In this document: positions 27,734 through 38,096 of the stretch, piece after piece
How positions within the stretch are numbered: position 1 is the stretch's first letter
Layout of the letters: each line of letters begins with the position of its first letter
Assembly: GCA_947479915.1 (NCBI GenBank)
Contig: CANKAU010000004.1
Span: 60,655 to 124,654, forward strand
DNA length: 64,000 nucleotides
Direction of reading: 5' to 3'
Origin: Chloroflexota bacterium
Lineage (GTDB): Bacteria; Chloroflexota; Dehalococcoidia; UBA2979
Notes under the pieces: model-generated
The model's input: only the letters and a program-made list of their open reading frames with translations
Databases searched by the model: none
Told to the model about the DNA's origin: nothing
Program-made: the position numbers and the translations under genes

Positions 27734-27743
27734 TCAAGGGCAG

Positions 27744-27770
27744 TTAGCACTCTCGACTGGAGAGTGCTAA
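27744..27770 (+). promoter_or_regulatory. CIRCE operator (HrcA binding site)
   Basis: A perfect TTAGCACTC-N9-GAGTGCTAA inverted repeat, identical to the consensus. It lies directly behind the hrcA -10 element and should repress the hrcA-grpE-dnaK run until heat stress titrates GroE away from HrcA. Confidence 0.97.
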
Positions 27771-27803
27771 TCGACGGAAACACAGCCCGAGCGGAGGTCG
27801 AAG

Positions 27804-28820
27804 GTGCTCACCGAGCGTCGCGCGGCAATCCTGGGCATGGTCGTGAACGAGTACATCAGCACCGCTGAGCCGGTCAGCTCGCGGGCGATCGTCGCGCGTC
27901 ACCACCTCGACATTTCCACGGCCACGATCCGGAACGAGCTCGCGCGCCTCGAGGAGGACGGGTACATCACCCAGCCCTATACCTCGGCCGGGCGCGTTCC
28001 CTCCGACATGGGCTACCGCACCTTCGTCGAGATGCTGATGTCCGAGGAGCCCGTCGAGGCCCAGGAGCAGCGGACGATCGAGCACCAGCTGCACCAGGTG
28101 ATGGGCGGACTGGACGAGTGGTTGAGCCTGTCCGCCACGATCCTCGCGGGCTCCGTGGGGAACGCCGCCGTCGTGACGAGGCCGCGCGCGGCGTCCAGCC
28201 GCATCCGGCATGCGCAGCTGGTTGAGCTGAACCACGACACGGCGCTGCTGGTGGCGGTGATGGACGACGGGCGCGTGCGACAGCGCATGCTGCCGCTCCA
28301 GTCGCCCACCTCGCAGGCGCAGCTCACGGACCGAGCGGTGCGACTGAACGTGCGCATCGAGGGGGCCGACGCGCGGATCGCGCGCGCGGTCGCCGCGGAG
28401 CTGCCGGATCCGGACGAGGCGGCGACGGCGCGTGCGATCGCCGATCTGATCGACGAGCAGCGCATCGCCGAGGAGACGTTCCTCGATGGACTGAACGCCG
28501 TGCTGAAGCAGCCGGAGTTCCTGGACACCGATCGCATGCTGGAGGCCGTGGCCACGCTGCAGGCCTACCGCGTGCGTCGTGTGCTGGAGCAGGCAATCGA
28601 CGCGCAGATCGGCTCGACGCAGGTCGTGATCGGTCGCGAGCACGGTGACGATTCGATGCAGGAGTGGAGCATGGTGATCTCGCGCTACGGCGACGAGGAC
28701 GCCATCGGCACCGTGGCGGTGATCGGCCCCACGCGGATGGCGTACCACCGCACCATCCCGCGCGTCCGCTACGTCGCGCGACTGATGAGCCACTTGCTGC
28801 ACGAGGTTCGCCAGGCGTAG
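27804..28820 (+). CDS. hrcA: Heat-inducible transcription repressor HrcA
   Basis: 338-residue dimeric repressor of class I heat-shock genes. The N-terminal winged helix (LTERRAAILGMVVNEYISTAEPVSSRAIV ... STATIRNELARLEEDGYITQPYTSAGRVPSDMGYRTFVE) is textbook; the C-terminal half has VVTRPRA and VVIGREHGDDSMQEWSMVISRYG. GTG 27804 has GGAGG 7 nt upstream. Autoregulated through the CIRCE just before it. Confidence 0.97.
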   Translation: MLTERRAAILGMVVNEYISTAEPVSSRAIVARHHLDISTATIRNELARLEEDGYITQPYTSAGRVPSDMGYRTFVEMLMSEEPVEAQEQRTIEHQLHQVMGGLDEWLSLSATILAGSVGNAAVVTRPRAASSRIRHAQLVELNHDTALLVAVMDDGRVRQRMLPLQSPTSQAQLTDRAVRLNVRIEGADARIARAVAAELPDPDEAATARAIADLIDEQRIAEETFLDGLNAVLKQPEFLDTDRMLEAVATLQAYRVRRVLEQAIDAQIGSTQVVIGREHGDDSMQEWSMVISRYGDEDAIGTVAVIGPTRMAYHRTIPRVRYVARLMSHLLHEVRQA

Positions 28821-28898
28821 GCCGGCGCACCGCGAGACCTCGTCCGGCCGCCGTGTGGCGCGGCAGTCGGACGATCATCCGATGTTGAGGGAGACCCG

Positions 28899-29441
28899 AT
28901 GACCGAAGAACGGAGCGACGCCGTCGCACCGGAGTCTGACTCGTCCGTGTCCGATGGGGCGTCCGAGCCCGTGGAGACGGTGGAGTCGTTGCGCGCGGAT
29001 CTGGAACAGGCGCGCGCGCAGCACCTGCGCGCCGTGGCCGATTACCAGAACCTGCAGCGTCGAGCACAGGAGGAGCGTGCGGAGTTCGGTCGCTACCAGC
29101 TGACCGCGAGCATCCTCAACTTCCTCCCGGTGCTGGACGACCTGGAGCGCGCGGTGGAGACGCCGCACGAGGACATCAAGGACCACGCGTGGGTGGCGGG
29201 CGTGGAGCTCGTCATGTCGAAGTTCCGCAGCGTGCTGGAGTCCGCCGGCGTGACGGAGATCCTCGCGCTCGGCGCGGCGTTCGACCCCGCGAAGCACGAG
29301 GCCGTCGGCAGCGCGCCGGGGCCGGACGGCACCGTGGTGCGCGTGCTGCGGCGCGGCTACACGCTGAACGATCGCGTGATGCGCGCCGCGATGGTGCTGG
29401 TGGGCGACGGCGACCGCGCCTCGACGCCTCCGACCGAGTAA
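28899..29441 (+). CDS. grpE: Nucleotide exchange factor GrpE
   Basis: 180 residues. Acidic, disordered N-terminus (about 1-28), long coiled coil (ETVESLRADLEQARAQHLRAVADYQNLQRRAQEE) and the C-terminal beta domain (FDPAKHEAVGSAPG ... VVRVLRRGYTLNDRVMRAAMVLVG). Releases ADP from DnaK. GGGAG precedes the ATG. Second gene of the CIRCE-controlled set. Confidence 0.97.
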   Translation: MTEERSDAVAPESDSSVSDGASEPVETVESLRADLEQARAQHLRAVADYQNLQRRAQEERAEFGRYQLTASILNFLPVLDDLERAVETPHEDIKDHAWVAGVELVMSKFRSVLESAGVTEILALGAAFDPAKHEAVGSAPGPDGTVVRVLRRGYTLNDRVMRAAMVLVGDGDRASTPPTE

Positions 29442-29522
29442 CCGCCACCTGCCCCGACGGGGCGATTCGAATACGAGATAGAGCCGTCACGCGTGACCGC
29501 GACGGCAGGAGAAGAGGGCCAC

Positions 29523-31421
<1,899 letters not shown>

Positions 31422-31463
31422 TCGCGGCCTCGAAGGTCACACACACAGCGCGGGAGTCGGTCG

Positions 31464-32246
31464 ATGGAAACAGCGCACCGGCTCCCGCGCTTCTTTGTGT
31501 TGTGGAGCACGTTGGTGTGGGTGGTCGCGTGGGGCCTGTGGTTCGCGGTGTATCACGCGATTGCGCCAGTTCCCCCGAGTCCGGTTGACCTTCGAGCCGA
31601 CCCGGATCGCATTCTCGCGTACACGAAACAGTTGACGTTGATCGCGGCAGTCGTCGGTCCGCTGTACTGGGGCGTAGGGATCGCTCTACAAGCCGCTGTT
31701 GTCCGGGCCGTGATACGGATGCGGCCGCTCGAGTGGGTCGCATGGTCGGTGCTGCTCGTGATCGCGTACGTGGCCATCGATACGGTGCTCAACGTGCTAA
31801 GCACGCTGCTAGTTATGGCCCTGCCGTTTCTCGCGATCGAGATCTTTGGTTCTGAATTCGGGAATGTGCGCGGGCTCTTCGCGGCCCGGGACGTCTTTAG
31901 AATCGCTGCCGGTCTCGTGTCCGGTCTTGTGTTCGCCGCCGTGTTTGCCGCGAGGCAGAGCACGGTGCTGCGGCGAGGCGGTCATGACGCCGCAGCGCGC
32001 GCATGGCGACGGTCGGCGGCATCCGGATGGGCGATCGTGGCTTTCGCGAGCGTTCTCGCGGTAATCCTTTCAGACGTGGCGCGGTTGCTCGATGTTGAAC
32101 CGCTCGTCGCACCCTTTCGTCAGGGCCTCGCGGTCGCGGCCCAGGCGAGCGTCGGCCTCCTGACCGGCCTCGCCCTCAAGCACATCGTCGAGGCGGCACC
32201 CGCGCCGGCCGAGGCTACGCCTGCACCCGTGGACATCGAGGCATAG
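31464..32246 (+). CDS. Unrecognised membrane protein
   Basis: 260 residues. Hydrophobic segments near 10-32, 57-78, 92-125, 145-165, 188-208 and 218-238 suggest about six helices; the C-terminus is an Ala/Pro-rich tail. I do not recognise a family. Base use is more A/T-rich than in dnaK before it, like the hypothetical genes at 7818 and 11350. Ends at a strong terminator shared with the opposing phosphoesterase gene. Confidence 0.55.
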   Translation: METAHRLPRFFVLWSTLVWVVAWGLWFAVYHAIAPVPPSPVDLRADPDRILAYTKQLTLIAAVVGPLYWGVGIALQAAVVRAVIRMRPLEWVAWSVLLVIAYVAIDTVLNVLSTLLVMALPFLAIEIFGSEFGNVRGLFAARDVFRIAAGLVSGLVFAAVFAARQSTVLRRGGHDAAARAWRRSAASGWAIVAFASVLAVILSDVARLLDVEPLVAPFRQGLAVAAQASVGLLTGLALKHIVEAAPAPAEATPAPVDIEA

Positions 32247-32248
32247 CG

Positions 32249-32278
32249 AACAGGCCCGGGCGAAAGCCCGGGCCTGTT
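32249..32278. terminator. Bidirectional terminator, 32.25 kb
   Basis: 13-bp perfect stem AACAGGCCCGGGC/GCCCGGGCCTGTT with GAAA loop, between convergent genes. The AACA/TGTT ends give a short T-rich tail in both directions. Confidence 0.85.
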
Positions 32279-32301
32279 GCGTTCGATGCCGCCCGGCGGG
32301 G

Positions 32302-33498
32302 TTACGGCTTCGGCGTGGCGGTCGCGGTCGCGGTGCCGGAGGCCGCCGGAGTCGCGGTCGCGCCGGCGGGGGTCGCCGTCGGGACGGGGCCGGTGGCGGT
32401 CGGGGCCGGCGAGCCGGGGATCATCGGCTCGAAGACGAAGACGTTGCGGCTCGTCGGGTCCACGGTGACCTTCACCCACGCGGCGTTGGCGCTGCCGAAG
32501 GTCTGCACGCGCGTGAAGTTCGCCACGGCCTTCGCGTTGTCACCGACGACGAACTTGTTCGCGCCCGGCTTCACAGCGGGGTCGATCGCCAGCGGCTTGT
32601 CGACCTTGAAGAAGTGGGTGTCGCCGTGCACGTACACGACCTGGCCGTTGAACTTCATCGTCTCGTCCGCCATCGCGTTGAAGAAGGCGTTGAGGCCGTT
32701 GAAGTTCGGGTCGCTGCGCTCGTCGATCGTCGGCGTCTCGGGGACGTCGAAGGACAGATCGGCCTGCGCGATGATCATGACGCCGGCGAGCTTGCGCTGC
32801 TTGGCGATCGCGAACGTGTCGCGCAGCCACGAGATGTTCGCGGCGTCGCGCTCGGCGGCCTCGATGTTGTCGGCGAGGCAGTCGTTCAGGGTGCGCTTGG
32901 TGCGGCCGCCGTCATCGCAGCCCTTCGCGTCGAGGACGAAGTTGTTGTTGCTGCCGATCATGTTGATGCCGATGAACGCCACGTTGCCGTAGATCCAGCG
33001 GGTGTTCTCGGCGTACTTGCCGCCCACGGGGCCCTGGTGCTCCAGCGGCATGGTCGCCTTCCCGAAGGACGCGACGGTGTTGAACATGGTCTTGCGCAGG
33101 TAGTCCAGGCGCTCCAGCGCGTTGAAGTCGCCGTTGTTGGAACGGTGGCAGTCCGTCCACTCGTTGTCACCAACGACGTAGACGGTCGGGGCGGTGGTGG
33201 AGTTGAAGCGCGCCTTCGCGTCGTCGTAGGACGAGTTGTCGCAGCGCGACGATCCGTCCTTCGTGTCGCCGTCGAAGACGGTGAAGGCGAGGCCGGACGC
33301 GTTCATGTCGCTGATCATGACGGGGATGTCGGCGGCGTTGTTCGCCTTCGCGTAGGGGACGTCGCCCCAGAGCGCGAAGCTGAAGCGCTGGGGGTCATCC
33401 GCGCTGGCGCGGCGCGCCGGGATGGTGATCGCCGCCGCGGCGACGAGGACGAGAGCGATGGCAATCATCGCCCAGCGGCTGGACTGGATCAGATGCAT
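32302..33498 (-). CDS. Secreted calcineurin-like metallophosphoesterase
   Basis: 398 residues. A signal peptide (about 1-33, ending RRASA/DD) is followed by a metallophosphoesterase domain: FALWGDVPY (usual D-x-H replaced by D-x-P), VFDGDTKDG, VVGDNEWTDC and VVYVHGDTHFF. Several Cys (CDNSS, TDCH, GCDDG, NDCLAD) fit an exported protein. The C-terminus is a 30-residue Thr/Ala/Pro tail (TPAGATATPAAS...). Substrate unknown. Divergent from dnaJ. Confidence 0.82.
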   Translation of the reverse strand: MHLIQSSRWAMIAIALVLVAAAAITIPARRASADDPQRFSFALWGDVPYAKANNAADIPVMISDMNASGLAFTVFDGDTKDGSSRCDNSSYDDAKARFNSTTAPTVYVVGDNEWTDCHRSNNGDFNALERLDYLRKTMFNTVASFGKATMPLEHQGPVGGKYAENTRWIYGNVAFIGINMIGSNNNFVLDAKGCDDGGRTKRTLNDCLADNIEAAERDAANISWLRDTFAIAKQRKLAGVMIIAQADLSFDVPETPTIDERSDPNFNGLNAFFNAMADETMKFNGQVVYVHGDTHFFKVDKPLAIDPAVKPGANKFVVGDNAKAVANFTRVQTFGSANAAWVKVTVDPTSRNVFVFEPMIPGSPAPTATGPVPTATPAGATATPAASGTATATATPKP

Positions 33499-33633
33499 GG
33501 GGCCTCCGAGGCGTGGTCTGGACGTTCAAGCGGTTCTGAACGGCGACGCTATGCCTCGGCTCGCGCTGGTCGGTTCGCATCGTGTTAAGGGCGGATCGGG
33601 GTCTTCCCCGGGCGCTCAGCACTGGCGACCCGG

Positions 33634-33639
33634 TACAAT
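33634..33639 (+). promoter_or_regulatory. -10 element TACAAT for dnaJ, leaderless start
   Basis: TACAAT ends 9 bases before the dnaJ ATG, so the mRNA should begin at or within a few bases of the start codon. No Shine-Dalgarno and no CIRCE are present. Confidence 0.65.
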
Positions 33640-33648
33640 AGATCGCCT

Positions 33649-34764
33649 ATGACGACTGAAACTGACCTCTACGGCGTCCTCGGCGTGGCGCGGAATGCGT
33701 CCGCCGACGAGATCAAGCGTGCGTTCCGCAAGCTCGCCATGGAGTTCCACCCCGACCGGAACAAGGACCCTGAGGCGGAGACCCGCTTCAAGCAGGTCAA
33801 TGCCGCCTACGAGGTGCTGTCCGACCAGGACAAGCGCGCGAAGTACGACCGCTTTGGCATGGGCGGCGTCAACGGCGGCGCGCAGGGCTTCTCCGGCCAC
33901 GAGGGCTTCGGCGGCTTCGGCGACATCTTCGACGCGTTCTTCCGCGGCACGGCGCAGCGACGTGCGGGGCCGCAGCCCGGCTCCGACCTGCGCGCCACGC
34001 TGGAGCTGACGCTCGAGGAGGCCGTGTTCGGCGTGGAGAAGGAGATCGTCTACCAGCGCACGGAGCGGTGTAACGACTGCAAGGCCACCGGTCAGGCGGA
34101 CGGCGCGCCTCGCGACACCTGTCCTGAGTGCAACGGCGCGGGCGAGCTGCGGCGCGTGCAGCAGTCGCTCTTCGGTCAGTTCGTGAACGTCACCGCCTGC
34201 GGTCGTTGCCGCGGCGAGGGCCAGATCGTCACGAACCCGTGCCCCGCGTGTCGCGGCGCCGGTGCTAAGCGCGCGCGCGTGAAGCGCACGGTGCGCATCC
34301 CCGGCGGCGTGGACGAGGGCTCGCAGATCCGCATCGCCGGCGAGGGCGACGCCGGCCAGCACGGCGGCCCGGGCGGCAATCTGTACGTCGAACTGGCGGT
34401 GAAGGACCACCCGGTCTTCAAGCGCCTCGACCAGAACCTCGTGTACGACCTGCCGCTGAACGTCGCGCAGGCCGCGCTCGGCATGGACGTCGAGATCCCG
34501 ACGCTCGAGGGCGACACGGAAGAGCTCAAGCTCAAGGGCGGCATCCAGCCCGGCGAAGTGCACGTCATCAAGGGTCGAGGCGTCCCGCACCTGCGCGGTG
34601 GCGGGCGCGGCGACCTCCTCGTGCGGACCTTCGTGGTGGTGCCGGACAAGCTCTCCACGCAGCAGAAGGAACTCATGCGCCAGCTCGCGGAGTCCCTCGG
34701 CACGCCCGAGGTGCCGGACGAGGACTCGTCCTTCTTCGGGCGCATCCGCGACGTCTTCTCCTAG
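33649..34764 (+). CDS. dnaJ: Chaperone DnaJ (Hsp40)
   Basis: 371 residues, type I DnaJ. J domain 1-70 with HPD at 34-36; Gly/Phe segment (about 72-105); four zinc-binding repeats [24 protein letters not shown] and CPACRGAG; then the two beta domains ([29 protein letters not shown]). Stimulates DnaK ATPase and delivers clients. It lies outside the CIRCE set with its own promoter. prmA starts 3 nt after its stop. Confidence 0.98.
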   Translation: MTTETDLYGVLGVARNASADEIKRAFRKLAMEFHPDRNKDPEAETRFKQVNAAYEVLSDQDKRAKYDRFGMGGVNGGAQGFSGHEGFGGFGDIFDAFFRGTAQRRAGPQPGSDLRATLELTLEEAVFGVEKEIVYQRTERCNDCKATGQADGAPRDTCPECNGAGELRRVQQSLFGQFVNVTACGRCRGEGQIVTNPCPACRGAGAKRARVKRTVRIPGGVDEGSQIRIAGEGDAGQHGGPGGNLYVELAVKDHPVFKRLDQNLVYDLPLNVAQAALGMDVEIPTLEGDTEELKLKGGIQPGEVHVIKGRGVPHLRGGGRGDLLVRTFVVVPDKLSTQQKELMRQLAESLGTPEVPDEDSSFFGRIRDVFS

Positions 34765-34767
34765 CGC

Positions 34768-35751
34768 ATGACGAACCCCACTGCCGATCAGCGCTGGGTG
34801 GAGGTCGTGGTGCGCGTCGTCCCGGACGACGTGGACGCCGTCGCCGACGCGATGCGCGAAGCGGGCGCCGAGGGCATCTCGATCGAGCCCGCGATCCAGG
34901 TCGATGACAACGCCGACTTCCACTACGAGGAACTCGACGAGCCGTCGCTGGTGCGCGCCACGTTCCCCGCGCTGGCACCGGGCGCGCCGCGTCGCGCGCT
35001 GCGTCGGCGCCTCGATGCGCTCGCTCTGACCGCGCCGCTGCCGCGCCTCCGCATCAGCGAGGTGGGTGCGCACGTGTGGTCGGAGGAGTGGAAGCGCTTC
35101 TACCACGTGCAGCACATCGGCCCGCGCCTTGTCGTGCGTCCCACGTGGGAGCCGTACACGCCCGAACCCGGCCAGGTGGTCGTGGAGCTCGACCCTGGCA
35201 CCGCCTTCGGCACCGGCCAGCACGAGACGACGCGCCTGTGCCTGATCGCGCTCGAAGCAGAGCAGCACGGCCCGCTCGAGGTGCTGGATGTCGGCACCGG
35301 CTCCGGCATCCTCGCGATCGCCAGCGCGCTCCTGGGTGCGCGTGAGGTGCGCGCGATCGACAACGACCCGGACACGATCGCGATCGCAGCAGAGAACGCC
35401 GCGATCAATGGCGTCGCCGATCAGATCGTCTTCGCCGCGGGATCGCTGCCCGGCGCGCCGGAGAAGGGCGCGCCGATGATCGGCACGCCGATCCTCGGCT
35501 GGCCGTGGCCGGAGCGTCCGCCCGAGGCGTGCTGCGACGTGCTCGTCGCGAACATCTCGTCGACCGTGAACATCGCGCTGCTGCCCGCGTTCGCGCGCGC
35601 CATCCGCCCCGGCGGCATCGTGATCCTCAGCGGCTTCATCGCCCGCGACGCGGACGAGGTCAGCGACGCTGCGCGCGCCGTGGGCCTCGACCCGCAGCGC
35701 ATCGAGGGCGAAGTGGAGTGGCGCTGCCTGATCGCGCGGGCACCGAAGTAG
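34768..35751 (+). CDS. prmA: Ribosomal protein L11 methyltransferase-like (PrmA)
   Basis: 327-residue SAM-dependent methyltransferase. The N-terminal domain ends with EEWKRFYHVQHIGPRLVVRPTWEPY; PGTAFGTGQHETTRLCL and DVGTGSGILAIASALLGA are the PrmA and SAM motifs. Between SAM-fold strands there is an extra Pro/Gly-rich stretch (GAPEKGAPMIGTPILGWPWP) that I do not expect in PrmA, and the usual NILA motif reads NISS. Coupled to dnaJ (3-nt gap), an arrangement common in bacteria. Confidence 0.88.
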   Translation: MTNPTADQRWVEVVVRVVPDDVDAVADAMREAGAEGISIEPAIQVDDNADFHYEELDEPSLVRATFPALAPGAPRRALRRRLDALALTAPLPRLRISEVGAHVWSEEWKRFYHVQHIGPRLVVRPTWEPYTPEPGQVVVELDPGTAFGTGQHETTRLCLIALEAEQHGPLEVLDVGTGSGILAIASALLGAREVRAIDNDPDTIAIAAENAAINGVADQIVFAAGSLPGAPEKGAPMIGTPILGWPWPERPPEACCDVLVANISSTVNIALLPAFARAIRPGGIVILSGFIARDADEVSDAARAVGLDPQRIEGEVEWRCLIARAPK

Positions 35752-35760
35752 CGCGTCCCG

Positions 35761-36864
35761 CTAGTGCGGGAACGTGCGCGTAGTCCACGTCTCCGGGTCC
35801 ACGTTCACGCCGAAGATCGTGAGCTCCCAGTGCAGGTGCGGTCCGGTGGAGAAGCCGGTTGATCCCACGTGCCCGAGCAGCGCGCCGCCCTCGACCTGCT
35901 GGCCGACGACGACCGCCGTGTCGAGGAGATGGTGGTAGCCGGTCTTCACGCCGCCGCCGTGATCGACGATCACGCTGTTGCCGCGGATCGGCATCGCACC
36001 TACCCATGACACGCGACCGGGCGCGGCGGCGGTGACGTTCACACCCTCGTCCACGGCGAGGTCCTCGCCCGAATGGAAGTCGCCGACGGGGCCGCCGTTG
36101 ATTGAGCGCCCCGATCCGAACTGCGTCGACACTTCGAAGCCCAGCACCGGGTGGCGGAACGCCGTGCGCCAGCGCGGGGTCGCGTCGAACGATGCGAACT
36201 GCTCGCCGCGGAGTCGCGTCTCGGTCGCGCCCGCTTCCGGCGTCAGGATCGCGGCGGTCTCCTCGGTCGTGACGAGGTAGTCGGCGGGGCGCGCGGGGTC
36301 GACCACGGTGTAGCGCGCGCTGACCGCGCCGAGCGATGCACCGGCTTCGTCCGTGCCGGTCACGGTGATCGTCGCGTTGCCCAGGGGCACGTACAGCCCG
36401 ACGCCGAGCACCGCCCACGCGCCGGTCGCCGAGGGCAGCAGCGGAACCTTGCCGCCAGCGGCCGTCGTCACCGTGCCGCCGGCCGCGCCGTTCACCCGCA
36501 CCAACACCGTCTCGCCCTGAGCGACGAACGGCGGGTCGAGGCGCACCTCGAAGGCTGGGGGCGCGGGGGGCGTCGTGACGGGTGTCGGCGAGGTGGCAGC
36601 GGGCGGCCTGGTGCCGGCGGGAGGCGTCGAGGCGGTGCCGCTCGGGGTGGGGGTGGCGGCGGGAGTCGCCGGTGACGCCTCAACGCGCGGGAGGGGCGAG
36701 GCGGTTGGGGTGGGGGTCTCGGATGCGCCGGAGGCCGTGCGCGGCGGGGTGCCGGGGACGGTGGCGGGCGGGCGGTTCGCGCAGCCAGCCGTTACCGCGC
36801 CCAGCAGGGCGAGGAGTGCGACAAGCGCGCGGACAGTGCGGAGCCGGGCAGGCTTCGGCGGCAG
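35761..36864 (-). CDS. M23 peptidase lipoprotein, probable CTG start
   Basis: About 367 residues if started at CTG 36864, with GGAG 6 nt upstream. Then MPPKPARLRTVRALVALLAL and a lipobox TAGC (Cys about 28) form a classic lipoprotein signal; a Thr/Pro/Ala linker (about 30-105) follows, then a beta-rich domain and a C-terminal M23 domain with FHSGEDLAV, GYHHLLD and HLHWEL. No ATG, GTG or TTG lies in frame near the signal peptide. A first GTG (36546) would remove the export signal. Should be a cell-surface peptidoglycan hydrolase. Its stop is 9 bp from the prmA stop. Confidence 0.8.
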   Translation of the reverse strand: MPPKPARLRTVRALVALLALLGAVTAGCANRPPATVPGTPPRTASGASETPTPTASPLPRVEASPATPAATPTPSGTASTPPAGTRPPAATSPTPVTTPPAPPAFEVRLDPPFVAQGETVLVRVNGAAGGTVTTAAGGKVPLLPSATGAWAVLGVGLYVPLGNATITVTGTDEAGASLGAVSARYTVVDPARPADYLVTTEETAAILTPEAGATETRLRGEQFASFDATPRWRTAFRHPVLGFEVSTQFGSGRSINGGPVGDFHSGEDLAVDEGVNVTAAAPGRVSWVGAMPIRGNSVIVDHGGGVKTGYHHLLDTAVVVGQQVEGGALLGHVGSTGFSTGPHLHWELTIFGVNVDPETWTTRTFPH

Positions 36865-36912
36865 CGGAGGCTCCGATCCGGGCGAGGGCGAAACGTCGAC
36901 GTAATCGTGTTG

Positions 36913-36918
36913 ATCGTA
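36913..36918 (-). promoter_or_regulatory. -10 element TACGAT for the M23 lipoprotein gene
   Basis: Minus-strand TACGAT about 50 bases before the proposed CTG start. Divergent from the moxR promoter at 36952. Confidence 0.4.
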
Positions 36919-36951
36919 CAGTCGGAGGGCGAGGCGGGGTTGCAGAATTGC

Positions 36952-36957
36952 TATACT
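36952..36957 (+). promoter_or_regulatory. -10 element TATACT for the moxR-DUF58-transglutaminase run
   Basis: TATACT about 125 bases before the preferred moxR start at 37082 (65 before the alternative ATG 37022). No convincing -35. Confidence 0.5.
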
Positions 36958-37081
36958 CCGGGGACTTCGGGAGCGGTGCCCGGGGCAACGGACCCACCAC
37001 CTGCGAGGTCATACCCCACGCATGGCGGACGCCACCTCGGCGTCCGTCTCGATAGTTGGCCCCTTGCGGCCGGAGGGCGTG

Positions 37082-38038
37082 ATGGAGGATCCCAGGCTGA
37101 TCGCGGAACGCGTGCTCGAGAACGTCGAGCACGTGATCATCGGCAAGACGCACGAGGCGCGCCTCGCGCTGATTACGCTCCTCTGCCGTGGCCACCTGCT
37201 GATCGAGGACGTGCCGGGCGTGGGTAAGACCATGCTCGCGCGTGCGCTCGCGCGGTCCACGGGCTGTAACTTCTCCCGCATCCAGTTCACGCCGGACCTG
37301 CTGCCCACGGACGTCACGGGCGTGACGATCTACCAGCAGGGGTCAGGTCGCTTCGAATTCCGTCCCGGCCCGATCATGGCGCAGATCGTCCTCGCCGACG
37401 AAGTGAACCGCGCGACGCCGAAGACGCAGTCCGCACTCCTCGAGGCGATGGAGGAGCACCAGGTCACGGTGGACGGCGTCACGCACCCGCTGCCGCGCCC
37501 TTCCATGGTCATGGCGACGCAGAACCCCATCGAGTACGAAGGCACGTTCCCGCTGCCGGAGGCGCAGCTGGACCGTTTCCTGCTCCGCATCCACCTCGGC
37601 TACCCGTCCCAGACGGACGAGGTGCTGATCATGGACGCGCAGCAGAACCGCCACCCGATCGACGAGCTGCCTGCGGTGATCACGCCCGAAGAGGTCGTCG
37701 AGATGCAGGAGGCCGTTGGCCGCATCTACGTGGACCCGTTGATCAAGCAGTACATCGTGTCGCTGGTGAACGCGACGCGTGAGCACGAGTCCGTCTACCT
37801 GGGTGCGTCGCCTCGAGGCTCGCTCGCGCTGATGCGCACCACGCAGGCGCACGCGCTGCTGGACGGGCGCGACTTCGTGCAGCCGGATGATGTGAAGCTG
37901 CTGGCGTACCCCACCCTTGGACACCGCGTCATCGTGAGTCCGAGCGCCCGCGTCCGCGACATCGACAGTGCGCAGGTCGTCACCGAGGCGGTCGAGCGCG
38001 TTCCCGTCCCGGGCGTCCGCGCCCGCGGCGGGTCGTAG
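37082..38038 (+). CDS. MoxR-family AAA+ ATPase (first locus)
   Basis: About 318 residues. Walker [17 protein letters not shown], MoxR signature [17 protein letters not shown], Walker [24 protein letters not shown], sensor 1 [25 protein letters not shown]. MoxR ATPases act with VWA/DUF58 proteins in metal insertion, protein maturation or envelope stress. ATG 37082 is favoured because GGAGGG lies 4-5 nt upstream; ATG 37022 is in frame. Next in order: DUF58 and transglutaminase-like genes. Confidence 0.92.
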   Translation: MEDPRLIAERVLENVEHVIIGKTHEARLALITLLCRGHLLIEDVPGVGKTMLARALARSTGCNFSRIQFTPDLLPTDVTGVTIYQQGSGRFEFRPGPIMAQIVLADEVNRATPKTQSALLEAMEEHQVTVDGVTHPLPRPSMVMATQNPIEYEGTFPLPEAQLDRFLLRIHLGYPSQTDEVLIMDAQQNRHPIDELPAVITPEEVVEMQEAVGRIYVDPLIKQYIVSLVNATREHESVYLGASPRGSLALMRTTQAHALLDGRDFVQPDDVKLLAYPTLGHRVIVSPSARVRDIDSAQVVTEAVERVPVPGVRARGGS

Positions 38039-38096
38039 TCACGCGCGACTGAGGGCCGGCCGGGAACGTCCCGGACGGCCCGAACAGGGGGACCCC

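Noticed and set aside
27441-27737. 98-residue open frame overlapping the sigma-factor 5' end
   Set aside because: Wrong frame relative to sigma region 2, Arg/Pro/Thr-rich, and begins upstream of the sigma promoter.
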